A stretch of DNA of 53,702 nucleotides, taken from assembly GCA_913057165.1 (NCBI GenBank), contig CAJXNS010000007.1:1-53702 (forward strand). Direction: 5' to 3'. A model generated the notes under the pieces. The model made no database searches. It had not been told where the DNA came from and saw only the letters and a list, made by a program, of their open reading frames with translations. Below, one piece after another: positions 49,943 through 53,702 of the stretch. Positions within the stretch are counted from its first letter, which is position 1; every line of letters begins with the position of its first letter. The position numbers were made by a program, and so were the translations under genes. The stretch is from an uncultured Trueperaceae bacterium. GTDB lineage: Bacteria; Deinococcota; Deinococci; Deinococcales; Trueperaceae.

Positions 49943-50914
49943 TTACCCATCGCGGGCAACGGCCGTACGATCGGCCGCAGGACGGTTAAACAACTCCACA
50001 TCCTTGCTGCGCACCGCTCGAGCGGTCGGCTGGTCCGTCATGGTGACCGCATTGGTGGGGCATGCAGGAACGCAAGCATCGCAACCGATGCACCGCTCTG
50101 CATTCAAATGGAGCGACGCGGAGCCGTCGTGATGGAACCGCCGGGACAGCGCATCGGTCGGGCACGTGCGCGTACACGCGTCACACATGATGCAGCGGTC
50201 GTCGACGGTTGGTAGCCGCCAGGCAACCCGATCGTCTTCACCCTTTGCAGCAGCCAGGGCCAGTTCTCGTTGGCGGCTAGGTTCAACTGGCAAATCACCG
50301 GCTCGCGGTCGGTCAAGCGGGGACAGGGCTTGACCAAACTGGCGCCGCCACTGCCCACCAGTGGATCTCAGAAATGCGCGACGGTCCATAACCTTCGGTC
50401 CTGCGTTTAGTTCGGAGGAGTGCACCACCTGCACGTCCAGGTTCGCTCCCAAGGGGGCAGCCAAGCTTTTGGCAGTGGCAACGGTCGCTGCGACCCTCTC
50501 GGGCACGCTGGCGTCACCAATGGGGCAGGAGGCACAATCGCCATGCGCCAGGGTGGCGGACCCTGACCCGCGCGCCAAGCCCGTCACGTCCGTGGGCCGC
50601 AACCGAGCGAGGCACTCCACGGTCTGCGCATCACCCTGAACCTCGCGGCATTTCACCTGCCCCTCTGGGCGCAGTGACACGCGTGCTTCAAGTGCGTCGC
50701 TTGGGCATGCTTGCACGCACAGCCCGCAGCCAGTACACGCCACGTCGTCGATGGTGACGCCATGCGACGCGACCTCCACCGCCTCATGCGGGCAGACGTC
50801 CTGGCATGCGGTGCAGGCATCAGGCGACCGGCGCACCGCCAAACAGCGCCCCCCAGTGAACTGAGGGCGCACGTCTGTGGCTTGGGTAATCAGATTCAGA
50901 AGATCGTCAAGCAT
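49943..50914 (-). CDS. Multi-[4Fe-4S] ferredoxin-like protein
   Basis: 323 aa with two ferredoxin pairs. The first is at residues 34-70 (CTACQDVCP, CTGCGLCVQACP). The second is near 240-295 (CIMCDACTRTCP, CIGCDACVPACP). Between them are extra cysteines (KCREV, VECLARL, GDCASCP near 89-130) and RRAFLRS at 178-184, which looks like a Tat motif but has no hydrophobic stretch after it. It is likely a cytosolic electron carrier; the partner is unknown. Start ATG 50914 is taken, though TTG 50917 adjoins it and no clear ribosome-binding site is seen. Confidence 0.85.
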   Translation of the reverse strand: MLDDLLNLITQATDVRPQFTGGRCLAVRRSPDACTACQDVCPHEAVEVASHGVTIDDVACTGCGLCVQACPSDALEARVSLRPEGQVKCREVQGDAQTVECLARLRPTDVTGLARGSGSATLAHGDCASCPIGDASVPERVAATVATAKSLAAPLGANLDVQVVHSSELNAGPKVMDRRAFLRSTGGQWRRQFGQALSPLDRPRAGDLPVEPSRQRELALAAAKGEDDRVAWRLPTVDDRCIMCDACTRTCPTDALSRRFHHDGSASLHLNAERCIGCDACVPACPTNAVTMTDQPTARAVRSKDVELFNRPAADRTAVARDG

Positions 50915-50976
50915 CAAAGCCCAACGTGCCTGGCGTGATTCACGGCCTCAGGGGCATCAGGCCAGCCTGCTTGCGC

Positions 50977-52053
50977 TCATGCGCTGCCTTCATGACCAAG
51001 CCCTGTTGCTTCCAGGTACGTATCGAACGCATCAAAGTCGATTTGCTGCTTCTGGTCGGAAAGCGCAACCGCAGGATTCGGATGTACTTCCACCATGATG
51101 CCGTCTGCGCCAGCGGCCAGTCCCGCCTTGGTTAACGGCACCAGCAGGTCCCGGCGACCGCCGGAGTGAGTGACATCCACCACAACGGGCAGGTGCGTCT
51201 CCAGCTTCGCCAAGGCAACCGCCGACACGTCCAAGGTGTTGCGTGTGGTGGGTTCGTACGTCCGGATACCCCGCTCACACAAAATCACGTTCGGATTGCC
51301 TTCATGCAGCAGGTACTCAGCGGCCATCACCCACTCTTGGATGGTGGCTGAGAGACCACGCTTGAGCAGGACCGGTTTTTGCGTCTTACCGACCGCCTTG
51401 AGAAGCGTGAAGTTCTGCATGTTGCGCGCCCCAATTTGCAGCACATCGGCGTACTCGACGAAGGCGTCCAAGTCTTTCGCGTCCATGATTTCAGCCACGA
51501 ACTGGAGTCCATGTGCATCCGCCGACGCGCGACCTAGCTTGAGACCTTCAACGCCCAAGCCTTGGAAGGAGTACGGATCTGTACGTGGTTTAAACGCACC
51601 GCCACGAAACAAGCGAACCCCGCGTGAGGCAACCCGTTCGGCGACCGACTCGACCTGCGCCTCCGATTCGATCGCGCACGGTCCAGCAATCAGGACGGGC
51701 GGGTGACCTTCACCGACGGCGACATCACCCACGTGCACAACGGTGGGTTTCTCGGCAGAACCTCTCGACGTGAGGTAACCCTTTTTGTCTTGGGCTTGCT
51801 CAAGGTGCATCGACGCCTGGAAGATCTGCTTAAACAGACTCTTGACGGTGGCGTTGTCGAACGGCCCTTGGTTGGCTGCCTGGAGGGCATCCAACATCGC
51901 CTGCTCGCGCACGGGGTCGTAGTGCGACGCGCCGGCCGCGGTTTGCAGTTCACCGATCGCCTCGGCGTACCGCGCCCGTTCGGAGAGCTTTTCTAGGATG
52001 TCGAGGTTGAGATCATCAATCTGATCACGAAGCGTTTGAATCTGCTCGTTCAT
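50977..52053 (-). CDS. Bifunctional chorismate mutase / 3-deoxy-7-phosphoheptulonate synthase
   Basis: 358 aa. Residues 1-85 are an AroQ-type helical chorismate mutase (LRDQIDDLNLDILEKLSERARYAEAIGELQ). Residues ~105-350 are a type I-beta DAHP synthase (PVLIAGPCAIESEAQVES, RGGAFKPRTDPYSFQG, VDVTHSGGRRDLLVPL). It condenses PEP and erythrose-4-phosphate, the first shikimate step; the mutase part often acts as the feedback sensor. GGAGGG is about 10 bases before the ATG. The gene begins 29 bases before the end of tatC on the same strand. Confidence 0.94.
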   Translation of the reverse strand: MNEQIQTLRDQIDDLNLDILEKLSERARYAEAIGELQTAAGASHYDPVREQAMLDALQAANQGPFDNATVKSLFKQIFQASMHLEQAQDKKGYLTSRGSAEKPTVVHVGDVAVGEGHPPVLIAGPCAIESEAQVESVAERVASRGVRLFRGGAFKPRTDPYSFQGLGVEGLKLGRASADAHGLQFVAEIMDAKDLDAFVEYADVLQIGARNMQNFTLLKAVGKTQKPVLLKRGLSATIQEWVMAAEYLLHEGNPNVILCERGIRTYEPTTRNTLDVSAVALAKLETHLPVVVDVTHSGGRRDLLVPLTKAGLAAGADGIMVEVHPNPAVALSDQKQQIDFDAFDTYLEATGLGHEGSA

Positions 52054-52753
52054 GGTTGGGGACCCTCCGCTGACTGACTCGCACCACGCCGATGGTGACT
52101 TCGTAAAGTACCACGAGGGGCACAGCCACAAGCGCGAAGTTAAAGGGGTCAGCTGTTGGGGTCAGAACCGCTGCCACCAGGAGTCCAATCACAATCGCCC
52201 AGCGTCGTGATTGCACCAGGCCTGACGCTCGCACCAGGCCGAGCCTGGCGAGCAGGAAACCCACCACAGGCATTTCAAACATAAGCCCAAAAACGCCCAT
52301 CAGAAGTAGAAGCGCGGAAATATAACGACCAATCGACAGCAACCCTTGGGCTTCCTGACCAAGGAACCCAAGCAAAATTGGCAGCGTGAGAGGCAACACA
52401 ACGAAGTAAGCGAACGCGACGCCTGCCGCAAAGGCCAAGGCGGTCATCGAAATGAATGGGATGGCGTAACGCCGTTCTTCTGGGTACAAGCCTGGGGCGA
52501 TGAACGCCCAGATTTGCGACACGATGAGCGGAGCGGCGATCACCAGGCCAAAAAACGTGGCGAGCTGCATACTGACCACGAACGGCTCAAGAATCGAGAA
52601 GTAGTTCAGGGACATCGACCCAGGTAGCGGTTCACGCATCCACTCAAGGAGCTGGAACCGAAAGGCAAACGCCACGCCACTTGCGACAAGCCAGCCACCA
52701 AGTGCCACAAATAGGCGTGTACGAAGTTCACCGAGGTGGTCGACGAGGGTCAT
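52025..52753 (-). CDS. tatC: Sec-independent translocase subunit TatC
   Basis: 242 aa with six membrane helices. LVDHLGELRTRLFVALGGW is the classic N-terminus with the signal-binding Glu/Arg region. SQIWAFIAPGLYPEERRYAI, FAYFVVLPLTLPILL and FEMPVVGFLLARLGLV also match TatC. It receives twin-arginine precursors and, with TatA, forms the translocase. AGGA lies 8 bases before the ATG. It lies 133 bp after tatA; no tatB is seen, consistent with a minimal TatAC system. Confidence 0.96.
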   Translation of the reverse strand: MTLVDHLGELRTRLFVALGGWLVASGVAFAFRFQLLEWMREPLPGSMSLNYFSILEPFVVSMQLATFFGLVIAAPLIVSQIWAFIAPGLYPEERRYAIPFISMTALAFAAGVAFAYFVVLPLTLPILLGFLGQEAQGLLSIGRYISALLLLMGVFGLMFEMPVVGFLLARLGLVRASGLVQSRRWAIVIGLLVAAVLTPTADPFNFALVAVPLVVLYEVTIGVVRVSQRRVPNHERADSNAS

Positions 52754-52886
52754 GTTGATTCCTGTGAAGATTGGGGCTAGGCGCGGCGGAAGCCACGCCC
52801 GTGCTGCTGCGCTACGTCGTGCCTACGACCGTCGGGTCTCACATCTATGGCGCAACTTTGCGCAGGGCCAATTGGGAGCGAGGTCG

Positions 52887-53192
52887 TTAGCCGCTCTTGT
52901 GGTTGGCGTTGTCCGGGGTTTCTTCCTGAGGTTCACCAGCTTGTGCTTCGCTACTGGCTTTAGGCGCGGTCGCTGGTGTGTCTGTCGTCCGAGCTTGCTG
53001 GGCAGGAGCGTTGGCTGGCTCGTTCTGTCCTTCCTCAAAGTCACCTTTGATGTCACGAATCCCTTTACGAAATTCACGAACGGACTGACCTAAGCCTTTG
53101 GCCATTTCAGGCAACCTGCGCGGCCCAAAAATCAGCAGCACAACAACGAGGATAATGAGCAGTTCCCAAATTCCAAGGGGGCCAATTCGCAT
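52887..53192 (-). CDS. tatA: Sec-independent translocase subunit TatA
   Basis: 101 aa. One N-terminal helix (LGIWELLIILVVVLLIFGP), the FGPRRLPEMAKGLG hinge and an amphipathic helix (SVREFRKGIRDIKGDFEEG) mark TatA/E; a polar Ala/Pro/Gln tail follows. The leading Glu in the helix (IWELLI) fits TatA or a bifunctional TatA/B. AGGAGG is 8 bases upstream of ATG 53192. A TAGCGT at 53212-53217 (minus) may be the -10 box. Cotranscription with tatC and the DAHP synthase is likely. Confidence 0.95.
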   Translation of the reverse strand: MRIGPLGIWELLIILVVVLLIFGPRRLPEMAKGLGQSVREFRKGIRDIKGDFEEGQNEPANAPAQQARTTDTPATAPKASSEAQAGEPQEETPDNANHKSG

Positions 53193-53200
53193 GCGTATTT

Positions 53201-53206
53201 CCTCCT
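53201..53206 (-). promoter_or_regulatory. Shine-Dalgarno AGGAGG of tatA
   Basis: AGGAGG, 8 bases before ATG 53192. Confidence 0.75.
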
Positions 53207-53285
53207 GGGAGACGCTACCACGCCCTGCGCCTGCTGCTTGGTTTGTGGGGTGTCCTGCAGCCCATCTATACCCTCACCGTTTTCG

Positions 53286-53314
53286 TTGACACGCCTTTGA
53301 TTCGGTGCTAGCCT
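53286..53314 (+). promoter_or_regulatory. tRNA operon promoter (TTGACA, 17 bp, TAGCCT)
   Basis: The -35 TTGACA (53286-53291) is a full consensus, the spacer is exactly 17 bp, and the -10 TAGCCT is at 53309-53314. tRNA-Thr starts about 50 bases later. Confidence 0.7.
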
Positions 53315-53363
53315 TGCAAGCCGGACGCTGGGCGAACTCGCCGGCGGCCACCCGGGCCAGGGT

Positions 53364-53439
53364 GCCACCCTAGCTCAATTGGTAGAGCATCCGACTTGTA
53401 ATCGGAAGGTTGTCGGTTCGACTCCGATGGGTGGCTCCA
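53364..53439 (+). tRNA. tRNA-Thr (anticodon TGT)
   Basis: 76 bases including the encoded CCA. The acceptor stem is GCCACCC/GGGTGGC, the D-arm is AGCTCAATTGGTAGAGC, and the anticodon loop CTTGTAA has TGT at 53397-53399. The T-loop is GGTTCGACTCC. It reads ACA and probably other threonine codons by wobble. First gene of a Thr-Tyr-Gly cluster. Confidence 0.96.
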
Positions 53440-53472
53440 AACGCGACGCGGCGCAGCATCCGAACGTGGCTT

Positions 53473-53558
53473 GGGTAGGTGCCCGAGTGGTTAAAGGGGA
53501 CGGACTGTAAATCCGTTGGCTTATGCCTACGCTGGTTCGAATCCAGCCCTGCCCACCA
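53473..53558 (+). tRNA. tRNA-Tyr (anticodon GTA)
   Basis: 86 bases with encoded CCA, the long variable arm expected of bacterial tRNA-Tyr, acceptor stem GGGTAGG/CCTGCCC and discriminator A. The anticodon loop CTGTAAA has GTA at 53507-53509. Confidence 0.96.
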
Positions 53559-53625
53559 GCAAAGGATCAGGCGCGCTTGGCTGCACAACTTAGGTCAAGC
53601 GCCCTTGTCCGGAGCTAGCAAGTAC

Positions 53626-53701
<76 letters not shown>

Positions 53702-53702
53702 G

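Noticed and set aside
50360-50400. Tat export signal in the ferredoxin
   Set aside because: The RRAFLRS motif is internal (residue 178) and lacks a following hydrophobic segment, so it is not a working signal peptide.
53370-53588. 72-codon minus-strand open frame across the tRNA genes
   Set aside because: It is the complement of tRNA-Thr and tRNA-Tyr, a common false gene (DSNQRRHKPTDLQSVPFNHSG pattern).

Overview
The window is a dense, GC-rich, ordinary-looking chromosomal segment. It has about 54 protein genes and three tRNA genes, with no insertion sequence, prophage, CRISPR array or rRNA seen. Several features point to a member of the Deinococcota (Deinococcus/Thermus/Truepera group). Ribosomal protein L31 has the Thermus/Deinococcus-type sequence. 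A bacillithiol glycosyltransferase (BshA) and a lipid-A-disaccharide-synthase-like protein of a family shared with cyanobacteria are present. Very many genes begin 5-9 bases after a TANNNT -10 box with no ribosome-binding site, the leaderless-mRNA arrangement reported for Deinococcus. The species cannot be named from sequence alone; Truepera-like is a guess.

Layout. 1-5707: a secreted PQQ-repeat-like protein cut by the left edge, an unknown gene, then gyrA - nucleoside hydrolase - ftsE on the minus strand. 5875-9864: purB and an alpha/beta hydrolase face an rRNA methyltransferase, a family-5 uracil-DNA glycosylase and a PatB-type aminotransferase. 11089-19320: esterase, fumC, a LolA-like secreted protein, a MobA-like nucleotidyltransferase, bshA, tsaD, an RsmC-like methyltransferase and thrB. 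19330-25860 (minus): NAD(P)HX repair enzyme, aldo/keto reductase, then a metal-flavoured operon (Fur/Zur-type regulator, YibE/F protein with a natural histidine tail, Yip1-like membrane protein, membrane-anchored hydrolase), HIT protein and pyrE. 26011-29115: rpmB and a znuACB zinc importer. 29112-35427: UbiD decarboxylase, TraB-like membrane protein, PNPOx-like protein, orphan histidine kinase, rpmE, sufE. 35538-41408: aroA-cmk-nadK, a methyltransferase-like gene, the LpxB-like gene and an orphan ABC ATPase. 41405-46076 (minus): GT2 glycosyltransferase, sqd1, sqdX and zapE, i.e. sulfolipid (SQDG) synthesis. 46154-50914: MrfA/Hrq1-type helicase, small unknown genes and a multi-cluster ferredoxin. 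50977-53192: tatA, tatC and a chorismate mutase-DAHP synthase. 53364-53701: tRNA-Thr, tRNA-Tyr, tRNA-Gly, an order that in many bacteria leads into tuf.

The most interesting signals are: (1) a pervasive leaderless promoter grammar that also fixes many GTG starts; (2) a Fur/Zur-like palindrome lying inside codons 2-7 of a leaderless znuA; (3) a sulfolipid locus whose sqd1 has extreme codon bias quite unlike its neighbours; (4) eight of nine convergent gene pairs overlapping at their ends, five by exactly 4 bp with mutually overlapping stop codons; (5) a Fur-family regulator operon with a His-tailed YibE/F protein.
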